Shown here: positions 11,626 through 23,400 of the stretch, piece by piece
Layout of the letters: each line of letters opens with the position of its first letter
Position numbering within the stretch: the stretch's first letter is position 1
Assembly (NCBI GenBank): GCA_946122785.1
Contig: CAMGYJ010000009.1
Span: forward strand, 3,874,937-3,938,936
Direction of reading: 5' to 3'
DNA from: Linum tenue
Lineage: Eukaryota > Streptophyta > Magnoliopsida > Malpighiales > Linaceae
DNA length: 64,000 nt
The notes under the pieces: generated by a model
The model's database searches: none
The model's input: the letters and a program-made list of their open reading frames with translations, nothing else
Told to the model about the DNA's origin: nothing
Translations under genes and position numbers: made by a program

Positions 11626-13009
11626 GGGCTAATACCACTAGGAAATCCGAACAATTAACTTTGTGTCATTTGTGTCCTAAAGTATTCGATGTGACATTTG
11701 TGTCCTGACGTATGATAGTTGTGTGTCATTTACGTCCTGACAATTTCGTTGACCGTTATAGATAACGGTTGACCAAACGGTCAACCATAAAATGTTGACT
11801 TTTGATCACATGGCACATATGTGGCAGCCACGTATGCGCCACGTCAGCTGCCACATCAGGTTGTTATTTTCAAATTAACAATTAACAATTAAAATTAAAA
11901 ATTAAAAATTAAAAATTTTAACAAGTGAAATGAAAAATTAAAATTATTTTCAACCACATATCCTCATCTCTTCATATCGTCAATTTGCCCCTTCCATTTT
12001 TCACTTTCTTGTTTCGTTTTCCTCCCGGATCTAGCCTGATTTTGAAACCCTAAAGGTTTTCATTTTCGATTCTGGGTGGTTTTCTTTTGTTCTAGGTTCT
12101 GTTCTGGGTTCTCTCCATTGGGTACTGCTATGAAGTTAACATTTTGGATCTGAGCGATGAAAGGCTAGCTTGCTTCCGACAACGGCGAATCCCGACGGAG
12201 AAGATTGCGGAAAAGGGGACCGACTCGGGGGTTCCTCTGTCAATCGAAGAAGCAGTTGTGGGTGGGTCTCTATCAATCGAAGAAGCAGCTGCGTTGATGG
12301 GTTTTTGTTTTCAAAGCGAAAACCACCGAAAATTGCTTGTTCGACGACGATTGGGTGAACGTTGACGGAAAGAATGGGTTCTCACCCTCGTTCTCTCCTT
12401 ATTCAGCCCCCCACTGGTGACGATCAACAGATATTGATCCCGTTTCGTTTTCTTCTCAGCAGCTGCACCAAGAAATCGCCTCGATTGGAGTGACTGGAAG
12501 AGGAGGACTCGATCAAGTGGGATGTGGCAATCGATTAGGGATGCGAGGAGAGGATAAGATCAGTGGAGGCGTCAATTTGGGATGCGTGGAGAGGAACAGA
12601 TTTGTGGAGGCGTCAATTTGGCCTTCAGCCAATAAGTATTTGGCGACAGGCGGGAACGGAGGTGAGGAGGCAGCGGAGGGGAGAGCTGACCGGAGTTCCC
12701 GGCGGCTCGAGAAGCAGAGGAAAGGACTTATCGCAGAGGAGGAGGATTTTGGTGGTGGCGGAGGCTTTCAATTTTCCAATTATGCTCCTTTTAATTATTT
12801 TTTAAGCAATAAGAATAAATAAATAAATAATAATAAAAGTTCCACATCAGATGCCCCGTAAGCGCTGACTAGACTTTCTGTTAAAAACTAACGGTCAACG
12901 CTAGTCAACTCTAACGGAAAAATAGTTTAGTACACAAATGTCATATCGAATACTTTAGGACACAAATGACACAAAGTTAATAGTTCGGGTTTTCTAGTGG
13001 TATTAGGCC
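11626..13009. mobile_element. Non-autonomous Mutator-like element (1384 bp), Pack-MULE candidate
   Basis: Inverted repeats of about 80 bp bound the element: the left end begins GGGCTAATACCACTAG and the complement of the right end begins GGCCTAATACCACTAG. Both continue with TTAACTTTGTGTCATTTG and a GTATTCGAT motif. Identical 9-bp duplications TATTAATTA lie at 11617-11625 and 13010-13018, the length produced by Mutator transposases. The inside (about 11960-12800) is gene-like: pyrimidine-rich leader-type DNA, then a GC-richer stretch with open frames on the plus strand (for example 12490-12822). No transposase is present. The inner DNA may have been captured from a host gene, but I cannot name the source. 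Confidence 0.88.
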
Positions 13010-13018
13010 TATTAATTA

Positions 13019-14799
13019 CATTAAATTCAACGTCGAAATAGCATATTGACGTCTTTAAATATTCATATGTGGAAATGTTTATCTTGTTTGAAAAAAAAAC
13101 TTTTAATTACTGCGGCAGCACAATCCACATGATTAATGGGCATCCAAAAGTCCATCGAAACAAAATTAAGGTTGATTGTATAATAAGCAAACGACTAAGG
13201 GATTAGTAATGTGTCAAATATGTAGGAAATTCTCATCTATTGCTTCTCAATATGTGATCAGTCATTTAATCAATGGTTGATTAGTTCTCAGCTCATACTC
13301 CATCTATTCTTAGTATATATTTCTATATAGATCGTGAATTAAACTGAGTTTGAGTGCTCATATTATACACCAACCTCTAATGGATAAACTTCACCTTCCA
13401 ATTCGCTAAATCAAAAAGTTGAAGACCAATTTAATAAATAAAAATTATAATCGACGATTCTGATTTGACGAAGCTCAACGAAGTATATCAAACGGACAGA
13501 TAATTTGGAGTATGATATACTCCATTAGTGAACTAGTCATTACCAATATATATCTAATCAGGGTCGGCCCTAAGAATGTAAATGTCTTGTTCTATAAATA
13601 AAATGAGGCCCAATTTTTTAAAAAATCTAATAATATATAAATAAATCAATAAAAATTACAATATTATTTTGAAATAATATTATTTAAAATAAAGAGTGAT
13701 AGTGGTTAAAATAGAAATCCGAAATAAAATATCAGAATCCAAATAATAACTAAATTGACAGTTAATCAAATAACTAGACTCACTGAATAGGTGATGAAAA
13801 TTTAATTGAGTCGAAGAGGACAATAATTTTAGATGAATCAAAGAGCATGAAAAAATATTTAAGAAAAAAATATTAGATAGGAAAAGCTTATAACTTTTAA
13901 AAATAAAGTTAAGTCCGGTACAAACAATTTACAATTGATTATGCCCAAGGTTTTGAATCCATGTACAGTCCTAGTCACGAAGACTCTGTTTAGGTTATTA
14001 TACTACCAAAGCAGTTATGTCGACAACAACACCTAACTTGTACAAGATTAAACTATAATTAGCTTCCCGCGGATAAAAAGACGACTTTCCTATTCGCTTG
14101 CCTGCTCTCCCTATTTTGCCCGAATTCCCCTAATAGAGCACTTGAGCGTGGTTTTCAGCACTATATGGATACGGAATCCTCGTTTTTGGGTCGGAAAATA
14201 GATAAATTCTTATTATCCCAGAGGTACGATAGGGTTTGAACTCAAGAAAAGGGAACCTGTAGAATGTGGTATCTGTTGATACCAAGAGTAGTAAAACTTT
14301 CTAATTTTTTGGCGAACAAGACGAAAAAATCAATTTATAAAGCACTCATGCCACAACTCTAATCCGAATGGCGTGTTGTTCCACTATTCATGTCCAATAA
14401 GAAGTTAAGATTCTGAGTCCTTAATTAATTTAGCATTGTTGCCTTGCTGGTACAAACTAACTAATTGGCAAAATTGAATTCTTTTTCCTCTTTAGAAAGC
14501 TCAAAATGAAAAAACTTGAAGCAACAAATTTAATAACCTAATAATGAGGCATCAACAATATCTCCTCTCTTATTCTCTCTAGAAAATACATGACAAATAA
14601 TGCACTTTTTTATATGGTTTGAAAAAATTATAATAAGAAAACGAGCCTTCCTCTCATGCAGACTAATCATTTGTTTAGAATTTTGATTTTTTTTTAATAT
14701 TATTGTTTTAGACCCATTGAAAATATATGTTTCACCTATACGCAAATTACGTTATCTAAAACATATTTAAACTATAACTAGTTCATCATTCAAATACGA
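13019..14799. other. AT-rich intergenic DNA with weak repeat signs
   Basis: No gene was found. A motif cagggtcggcccta near 13559 resembles the ends of some plant transposons, but no partner end was found. Around 14060-14300 the base composition becomes more balanced without a convincing reading frame. Confidence 0.4.
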
Positions 14800-14807
14800 G
14801 TCATACT

Positions 14808-15237
14808 TAGAGGTGAAATTAGTATACAAATCTTTGAATCCAATCCAATCCAACCCATCAACTAAAATGTCCAATTAATCCAATACATTTAAATTCAATT
14901 CATTCAAATCCAATTAGATTGGTGCATTCATAGAATGGATTCATAGATTCATTGGCAAATTATAATTTAGTACCTATAATTTTTATATTTTACATTTGGT
15001 ACCAAATTCTATTAAGACGAAAAATATCATTAAGAAGTTACATTTTGGTATCTAAAATTCTTCATTATAACATTTTAGTACCTAAACTTTTCAAAATTTA
15101 CATAATGGTCCAAGGCTTGGATATCATTTGGATCCATGGATCAATCCACCAATCCATTTGATCCAATCAATGAATCCACCAATTCATTTGATCCAGTACA
15201 CTTGTTCCATGAATCCACCAATCCATTGTCACCTCTA
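14808..15237. mobile_element. Non-autonomous hAT-type element (430 bp)
   Basis: The ends are TAGAGGTGA and TCACCTCTA, flanked by identical 8-bp duplications GTCATACT at 14800-14807 and 15238-15245. The subterminal DNA is made of many short repeats of the form aatcca/tggat (for example ccaatccaatccaaccc and gaatccaccaattcattt). This built-up array is typical of hAT subterminal motifs. There is no coding capacity. Confidence 0.88.
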
Positions 15238-15429
15238 GTCATACTCACTATGCATAACTCATCATGGATAAACCAAACTAGAACACAATTGCATATAAAA
15301 AAGGTCAACCATATCTCTAATTTCATCAAATATATAATTTTAACAGGGTAAATATAATTTATCAGCTTAACCTTTAAAACTTTTCAAATTATTAGCCAAA
15401 CCTTTTGAAATACAAAATCGTAACCAATC

Positions 15430-16060
15430 CATCCATGAGAGATTATGTCTTAGATATACCAAACTCATCATGGGACGAGTTATGCATGGACCTGTTTAGG
15501 AAGCTTCCTCCTGCTGAGCAACTATCACATCTTATGAATGGACGTGCGAAATAATCATGGCTTATAGATGCTTATCCATCTTGCCAAATGGAGCTTCAGA
15601 TCAGACGACGAGTCAGTATGCATGAGCATATGTTATGCTAATTTTAGGAGGAGTGATGTTTCCTAATCAGTATGGAGTTGAGATGCATCTTATGTACCTA
15701 CTTATCTAGGACTAGGCACGTGCATGAGAGTATGCATAGGGTACAACTGTGTTAGCATACTTCTATCAGGAGCTCGATAGGACCACTTTCAGATTACCTT
15801 CGCACCTACTTTGTGAGGTGATCTTGGAAGTTGGACCAACTTGATAGTTGCGTAGATGTCAGAGCGATTTCCAACGCTAGCCCTTTTGGATAAATGGGCA
15901 CGGTAGGCAGTCACCGACGTGCCTATCCACGTGTTGTGAGGTGGTTACCCCATCTACATCAAGCTCGCATGGACTATGTCCAGTGATTAAGGGTGCTCTT
16001 GGACCTCGACGAGAGTATACAGAGATTCGTGGAGAGTAACTGACCATACACTATTAAAAT
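15430..16060 (+). pseudogene. Plant mobile domain (PMD, phosphatase-7-long-form-like) relic
   Basis: In shifting frames this stretch reads like the plant mobile domain found in transposon-derived genes and in serine/threonine phosphatase 7 long-form homologues. Clear pieces are AYVMLILGGVMFPNQYG, EMHLMYL, TTVLAYFYQELDRTTF and, further on, YPRVVRWLPHL. Several stop codons and frameshifts break it (for example near 15690 and 15735). It lies convergent to the MuDR transposase relic on the other strand. PMDs are known to travel with MULE and Ty3-type elements, so the two may once have been one element. It is not functional. Confidence 0.55.
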
Positions 16061-16090
16061 ACAATACTGACTGTAAGGTTTTAAAATAGT

Positions 16091-16740
16091 TTAACATTCA
16101 TCATGTTTGGATGTAGTGGTGTTCTTATTGGGATAGAGATCCAGAGTTTGCAGGTTGTGTACAAAAATTGCCAGTCTTTCGAGCAGTCGTGCCACTGATT
16201 TGCTTTTGAGCAATGGCATGACACCACTGCCATTGAACAAAGTCAAATTAAATACAGCACTAAAACACATTTTGAAGAACATATTATTGAAATTTTATGT
16301 TTTTTAACTTACAAATTCTCTTTAGTTAAGATTGCATAATTCTTGATTTGAGCTTCTTATTGAAGTTGCTAGTATAACGTCGCAGACACCACCTCCATAC
16401 CCAACCTCTTTCAATATCTTTGAGTGATCATTTAGCCCCCTATGTCAATAGGATATGATGCATATGTCATTGCACCCGGTGAAGCTCTTAAGCTGTCTAA
16501 TGAACCATGATCAACTATGGTGTTCTCGCTCTCGAGTACATCAAATGCAATCAAAAATATTTTGCTTACCATTAAATGAGCTTGCAATAAGCAACGTTCA
16601 TTTATACTTCCCCGTGAGAAACATTCCTTCAACGAGGATGACTCTTGGACACATCTTGAAGCCTTATAGACAAGGTCCAAATATCCAACACACTCATTGA
16701 AAAATCTTGCAGCCTGACGTAGATGGGGGACTGTCACCCA
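16091..16740 (-). pseudogene. MULE transposase, catalytic-region relic
   Basis: Read on the minus strand with frame changes, the stretch shows the hallmark core of plant MuDR transposases: a run like GYLDLVYKASRCVQESSSLK, then KYKWTLLIASSFNGKQ(N)IF with FDV.ESEN, SWFIRQLKSFTG and NDICIISY.HRG. In working enzymes these are the segments around the first catalytic Asp (DGTFLTGKYKG-like), the IAFDVVE block and the ICIISDRH block. Here the D of the last block reads Y, and several stops and frameshifts are present. The N-terminal part of the same protein lies at 17100-18485. Confidence 0.6.
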
Positions 16741-17181
16741 ATCAATAACAGATGTTGGGATTTTTTAATCTGAACTTCTGATATGCTGAATGATAATACG
16801 AAAATGAGTAACAATACATCTAAAGACCCACATATTTAATATTTTGTTACTGAATGATAATACGAAAATGAGTAACAATAGTCGTAGTTGTTTAATCTGA
16901 ACTTCTGATATGCTGAATGATAATACGAAAATGAGTAACAATACATCTAAAGACCCACAGATTTAATATTTTGTTACTTGTGCCACTATATTACATCCTA
17001 TCATTCTTTCACTCGGCATGCGTTAGTAGTGTAGTTTGTAGCAACTACCTTTCTCATTATCCAATCACCTCATTATCTTTGGAGCAAACCAGAATCATTT
17101 ATGTACAATTGCTCTCTTTGTAGTTGTAGCATTTACCTCCCACAAATTTGGTGTTGAATCCACCAAATTGAAAGTTATGTC

Positions 17182-17615
17182 TAGGAATGGCAATGGGGCA
17201 GGTCCGGGGCGGGTTTCTTGGTACCCAGACCCGCCCCGTGGCAGGTCGGGTCCAGGTCGGGTAATTGATCACGGGTCGCGGATCGGGACAGGTCGACTCA
17301 ATGGGTATGTAATTTATATGAAAAACATTAGAAATATTCGTTATTTTTATTATAAGACTAAGAAAACAAACAATATTATGACAAATTATTGGAGAAATTG
17401 AGATTTTCACTAATTTACAACTTTATTATAGCTAAAATATGATGCAATAAAAGAAAATTCTAAGTAATTTGACTAAGATTACATGTGATTTAGACAAGAA
17501 CGGGTCGAGAATGGGCCGGGTCATGGCAGGTCGGGTCGATGAGACTATCCATACCCGCCCCAAAACAGGTCAAACAGGTCGGGTAAAACGGGTCAGGTCG
17601 AAATTGCCATCCCTA
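17182..17615. mobile_element. Non-autonomous hAT-type element (434 bp)
   Basis: It begins TAGGAATGGCAA and ends TTGCCATCCCTA. Identical 8-bp duplications GTTATGTC lie at 17174-17181 and 17616-17623. Both ends are GC-rich with repeated gggtc/gaccc and ccgcccc motifs, and the centre is AT-rich. The same family occurs at 47726-48172 (opposite orientation) and as a relic at 11069-11440. It has no open frame of its own. Confidence 0.92.
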
Positions 17616-17630
17616 GTTATGTCTCATCGC

Positions 17631-18233
17631 TAGGGCTGCAAACAAGCCGAGTCGAGTCGAGTTTTTGCTTAGCTTGAGCTCGGCTCGTTTATTAATTTTT
17701 CAGCTTGAGCTCGGCTCGAACTCGAATTTTGATAATCCAGCTCGAGCTCGAGCTCGGCTTGAATAAAAATTATCTAGCTCGAGCTCGACTCGGTAGAGCT
17801 CGATAAATGCTCATTAACATATCTTGTCAAGCTTAGTACAAGCTCGGCTCAAGATGAGCTCGATTTAAAATCATTTTGCTGGAAAAATGTATAAACATAA
17901 GAATTTAAATGATAGAAAGAACAGTAGAAACTATAAAAAAACATCTAAATTTCATACACATCTATATTAGAAGACAATGTTCATGTTTAAAATAGTAATT
18001 CATCCTTCCACAAGCTCAAAACAAGGCAGCTCGCGAGTTTAGCTCGACAAGCCACCGAATCAAGCTAGCTCGCGAGCTTATCAAGCTGAGCATGGTCTAG
18101 CTCAGGCTTGGCTCGTTAACTAACGAGTTGGCTCGCGAGCCGGCTTGTTAAATACCGAGTCGAGTGTCGAACGAGTTTTTTCCGATTCGAACGCCGAGTT
18201 GCTTGCGAGCGGCTTGGCTCATTTGCAGCCCTA
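17631..18233. mobile_element. Non-autonomous hAT-type element (603 bp), different family
   Basis: Its ends are TAGGGCTGCAAA and TTTGCAGCCCTA. Identical 8-bp duplications CTCATCGC lie at 17623-17630 and 18234-18241. The subterminal DNA is an array of gctcg/cgagc motifs (for example ctcgagctcgagctcgg), which can pair extensively with itself. The left duplication shares its first base with the last base of the right duplication of the preceding element, so the two insertions are only seven bases apart. Confidence 0.92.
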
Positions 18234-18485
18234 CTCATCGCATAAAGGTTCATGGCCCTTTCTCCAGACTCAAGCTTCTTTTGAACGGAATATTTTCCCA
18301 AGGTAGAATTCTTGTTCTCCAGACTCCTTCGACCACAACTCGATGTCAACTTCATTAACCTCATCATCGACATTATCCTCATTGGACTCATCTATATGAT
18401 CATCCGACTCACTAGGGGCACTACTAGATTGCATACTCGATGTATCATCCTCTTCTGCTAGTGGGCTAGCAAAAACTCGACACAT

Positions 18486-18896
18486 ATCTTAGTAAACGTG
18501 CGGTTCAGATTTCGCCCCCTAAAATTAATTATTATATCGACGACAACATCTTCCATAACATGAATACCATAGTGGTAACATTACTGGGTTTTTTTTTTTT
18601 GTAATTTTGACAGTCCAAATGTAAATGGCACTACTGTGATTTCTATTATTTTTTTGCTGTACATTAGGGATGATCACATCATATATAGCTGCTCATATAT
18701 CAAGCGACCATATAAAAGTAATATGAAATTAGTACCACTCCATTTTTTCCCCTTGGTAGAACCGAGTTGGATCGCGCAACTACAATTAATCTATTTATAC
18801 AACAAATAGAAATTATTTCCGAGTTTATTTTGAAACATAAGATTGATGGGGAAAAAATAATATACAACCCACCTTTTATAGCGTTGCTCCAAAAAA
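18486..18896. other. AT-rich intergenic DNA
   Basis: No coding or structural signal stood out apart from a T run near 18590-18600. Confidence 0.4.
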
Positions 18897-19253
18897 CTAA
18901 GTAGTTTGGAAGTTGCGATTGTTAAATAGATGTATTGTTGAGAATGCATATATAATATTATACATGTATTGTCGAATTTGATGCATTGTAGATTACAATG
19001 TTTGGTATGTGTGATTGTGTATGTCGCATCAGCTAAAAGCTGAGACAAAACAATCTCAACTCAACTATCTCAACAATCACAACTAAAAGTTGAGATATAA
19101 CAATCACTCAAAATGAGTGATAGTTTCTGTCATATCACAGAAACAATCCATGTATTGTTTCTGCTAAAAAAACAAAAAAACGATGCATTGTAAACAATAC
19201 ACGCATAATGACAATCTCAACAAAACTATCGCAACTTCCAAACGACCCCTAAA
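18897..19253. mobile_element. MITE-like element with GTTTGGAAGTTGCGAT ends
   Basis: An inverted repeat pairs gtttggaagttgcgat near 18904 with atcgcaacttccaaac near 19229-19244. The outer bases (ctaagta on the left, cgacccctaa on the right) look like worn copies of the common plant end GGGGTCGTTTGG. Inside are further short inverted motifs around caatac and tgattgt. A clear target duplication was not found, so the superfamily and exact ends are uncertain. Confidence 0.6.
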
Positions 19254-20403
19254 ATTGCTGAGCAACACATAAGTGAGGCCAGACAAGGCATCATCATCGG
19301 TATTTCTGTTATTATAGTAATTGATTAACTTCATCCCCTCGCCGGGAATATATGTGGATCAGACGGTGGCGGGTGGACCGGTTGCATTATCAAGTAGCCA
19401 TCTATGATCATGATTGACAATAATTTTTCTTTATTTTTATTTTTTATATTTTATTGGCTTGGATCAAAAGAACCATTGTTGATTGTTTTGTCGGCCTGCT
19501 CGATTTTCCCCAATTAGTCTCCAATTCAATTTTCCCATCTTCTTCCTCTTCGTCGTCTTTCTCCTTCTTCCGCTCACATTGAATTCAAACCCCCGAAAAA
19601 AAAAAAATTCCAGCCTCTCCCCGCCTCCATCAAAAAGCAATCCGTGATTACCATCGCCATCACCACCGTCGCCCGCCGCCCGCCGCCGTACGCCGCCGAT
19701 TGTCGCCGTCTAATTCGTGAAATCGGATGAGACTCACAATCTAATCAGCCCCCAAAAACCCGCCCACCTGTCCTCCCTTGTCACGGATTCAATTCACTGC
19801 CGTGTCTCCCTGTTTCTCTTATCCTCCAATAAGGATCTCGATTGGGACCTCCTCCTTTTTTTTCTCTTCTGTGTTTTCTGCCGGTAAAGTTTCTCTCTTT
19901 CTCCCCTCCCTTGTTTCCTTTTCCTCACTGTTAACTTGAACCATTATTACACTTCCAATTCCGGATGGATCCCTTCTCACCTTTTCTTCCCACCGCCGGT
20001 CTTAACTATTTTGGTTGATGTTTACTTGAAACATTCACGTTTCCAGCTGTGGTTTTGTCAGCTCTAGTGGCTCATGATCGAATTCAGAAATTAAGCATAC
20101 TTTTTAGGACTTAGATGGGTTTCTGGCTGCCCATTCCGAGGTTTATGACTTGTGTTTACTTATTTTCTTCTATGAATTCAGCTGTTTCAGTGTTGAATTA
20201 AGCGGATTGGAAGGAGGAGGAGGGGTTCCTGAAGGTGTATAGGTGGATGGCAGCTGCAACCAAACCTTATGCGTGGCTTTGGTTTCTGGGTTGCTGATTG
20301 ATTGGTGATTCTTTGATTCAAGTTAGGGAAAACTTTTTGCAGCTGATGTCTTGATAACAGATGAGTATAGCATGATGAATGTGGGAGTGAGGATTGTTTG
20401 TAG
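19254..20403 (+). promoter_or_regulatory. Upstream region and 5' leader of the FAB1-type gene
   Basis: About 19500-19620 is pyrimidine-rich (ctt/tcc repeats), followed by a gcc-rich leader at about 19620-19700. A consensus donor (ccg|gtaaag after 19883) suggests an intron within the 5' untranslated region, with acceptors possible near 20180. The start codon follows at 20404. No TATA box is asserted. Confidence 0.5.
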
Positions 20404-23400
20404 ATGGATTCGCCTGATAAGTCATTTGCTGACATAGTTGGGCTGTTCAAATCCTTTGTCCCTTGGCGGACAGAGCCGCCAACCGTGTCAAGGGATTTTT
20501 GGATGCCCGATCAGAGCTGCAGGGTATGCTATGAGTGTGATTCCCAGTTCACTTTAATCAACCGCAGACACCATTGCAGGATTTGTGGCCGAGTTTTCTG
20601 TGCCAAGTGTACTTCCAATTCAATCCCCTTGCCATCATCCCGTGATTCAAGAACTACTATTACCAGAGAAGAGTGGGAGAAGATACGAGTGTGCAATTAT
20701 TGTTTCAAGCAATGGCAACAAAATCCTACTCTTGACTATGGATCTCAGGTTCCGAGCCTGGCACCCAGCAGTTCATTCTCGGTTGTCAGTTTGTCTAGAT
20801 CTGATTCAAGTGGTACAGCTAATAGTAGTACTTACACTCCTGGTTCCATGCCACACTCTATCGGACCTTTTCAACAAGGTCAAGTAAGCATGGAGGCTGA
20901 ATCATGTCAAACATCTCAAACCGAGACCAGTTTTGACGATAAGCAAGTGGAGGAACCCATAATAGGAAAGAGTGATGACCATGTTACAGAAGAAGGGTAT
21001 GAACATTCAAATGGATATTTTTACATGAACAGGTCAGTTTGTCATCATTTTCTTTTAATTGCTTAATTCATGTTCATCTTCACAGCCCCTTGATCCATCA
21101 CCAGTAGAGGGAGCAAAACTATGGAAGTTTGAATTAAAGTTAAAATTGATAATTGCTTTAACAGAGAATGTACTAGATTCTTATGCTTAGTGTTCCTTCT
21201 GCATTAGGAGTGACGACGATGACGACGAGTACAGTATTTACCGATCAGACTCTGAAAGTCAGAACTTTCATCAAGTCAATGACTACTATCATCGGGGTGA
21301 ATTTGATGATATGATCAATGATGATGGATTGCAGAAAGCTCATCTTGATGGAGAAACTATTGAATCAAAAAGTTTAAGTACCTCTCCGTTGAATAATAGC
21401 TTTCTTCCTCATGGACTAGAAGGAGATCACAGGCTTGGGGAAAGGGATGAGCATTATATTGATTATGATGGTGAAGCTTCTTCTTCAATGTATCCTAGAG
21501 AAGATGATAATGCCGAACCTGTGGATTTTGAGAACAATGGACTGCTTTGGCTGCCTCCTGAGCCAGAAGATGAAGAGGATGAGAGAGAAGCTGAGTTTTT
21601 CGATGATGATGATGATGATGGTGATGTGGCAGGAGAATGGGGAAGGTTGCGTCCCTCTGCCAGTTTTGGAAGTGGAGAGTTTAGCAATAGAGATAGGTCA
21701 AGTGAGGATCACAAGAAGGCCATGAAGAATGTTGTTGATGGCCACTTTAGAGCTTTAATTGCTCAGCTATTACAAGTGGAAAATGTTCCGTTGGGTGATG
21801 AAGGTGACAAAGAGGGTTGGTTGGAGATCATCACCTCATTATCATGGGAGGCTGCTACCCTTTTAAAGCCTGATACAAGCACGGGTGGAGGAATGGACCC
21901 TGGTGGATATGTGAAAGTGAAGTGCCTCGCTTCTGGTCGACGTAGTGAGAGGTGATTACTATATCTCATAATAGTGTGCTGTCCTTACATATGTTGGAAT
22001 GCATGTGGCATTTAGTATATAAACTCGTTCTTTTTTGGTTGGGATAGAATTTTTGTTTAGCTTCGTTGGAGCTTTGCAGCTGAAACTATTTTTTGCTTGC
22101 ATAAGTTGCATTGTTCTGTGAATCTGGTGGTGGACATCTAGAATAACTGATTGTAAACACAGGGTGTTGATGGGACAAATAGTTATTAGATCTCTTCACA
22201 TATAGCTGAAAGTTCTGCCCATGGGCTTCTTCAGTGAAGATAGAAGCGAAAACTAATAATTTGGCAGCCGTTTAGTCCCCCCTCAGTCTCACAACTCAAA
22301 TTTCTATACTTACTAGTCAGAAAATGTATCCAGAATTTAGTGTATCGCAACCATTTCTTTGGAGGAATTTTATCAGGTCTTATCTGTGGATTTTTTCTGC
22401 TCTCTATAATGGGACAAATTACAAAACCATACCTGCCTATATAGTATATAGCAGGAAATTTGGGCTTCTTATTGTTTTATGAATGCGATATGACATTAAG
22501 TGTTTATAGCAGAATTTAGTGTGTCACAAGCATTTCTTTGGAGGAATTTTATCAGGTCTTATCTGTGGATTTTTTCTGCTTTCTATAATGGGACAAATTA
22601 CATAAACCATACCTGCCTATATAGTATATAGCAGGAAATTTGGGCTTCTTATTGTGTTATGAATGCAATATGACATTAAATGTTTTCCTCAACTCTTAAG
22701 AATCATACTGTGCTTCTGTTTCCTTAATTCGCTTTATTGTTTTCTTATAGCATGATGGTCAAGGGGGTCGTTTGTAAGAAAAATGTCGCTCATCGCCGAA
22801 TGACTTCCAAAATTGAGAAACCACGTCTATTGATCCTTGGAGGTGCTCTTGAGTACCAGCGGGTTTCTAATCACTTGTCAAGTTTTGATACTCTGTTACA
22901 GCAGGTTGCTAACTATGACTCTAATCTCCCTATTTCCTTCTACTTTCTTTGTGTTCTAGCTGTCATAAGTGACTTCTATGTGTAGGCTTGAATCTCTACC
23001 TTTTAGTTGTCTTTTCATGATTTTAATATCTTTATTCAGGAAATGGATCATCTGAAGATGGCAGTTGCAAAGATAGATGCACATAACCCTGATGTTCTGC
23101 TGGTAGAGAAGTCAGTTTCACGATTTGCACAGGAGTACCTTCTTGCTAAAGATATATCCCTTGTACTTAACATAAAGAAGCCACTTTTAGAGCGCATCGC
23201 TCGGTGCACAGGTGCACAAATTGTTCCTTCAATCGATCATCTCTCATCTCCGAAGTTAGGATACTGTGAGATTTTTCATGTGCAAAGATTTTTGGAAGAA
23301 CTGGGTACAGCTGGGCAGAGCGGGAAAAAGTTGGTAAAGACACTGATGTACTTTGAAGGCTGCCCAAAACCATTGGGTTTTACAGTGAGTTCATAATTCT

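Larger units (their letters stand above)
17100..18485 (-). pseudogene. MuDR transposase N-terminal relic, split by two hAT elements
   Basis: The minus strand from 18485 encodes an acidic leader (SAPSESDDHIDESNEDNVDD) followed by EQEFYLGKIFRSKEA. After a one-base shift it continues ERAMNLYAMRHNFQFGGFN and GGKCYNYKESNC on the far side of the two insertions. This is the order seen in the plant MuDR N-terminal domain: acidic stretch, F.VG..F..KE, then the A...YA...NF block and the Cys-containing strand. Removing the elements at 17182-17615 and 17631-18233, plus the duplicated target bases, restores continuity between the two parts, except for the frameshift. Confidence 0.65.

Noticed and set aside
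13555..13620. Possible hAT end (cagggtcggccct)
   Set aside because: The opposite end and a target duplication could not be located.
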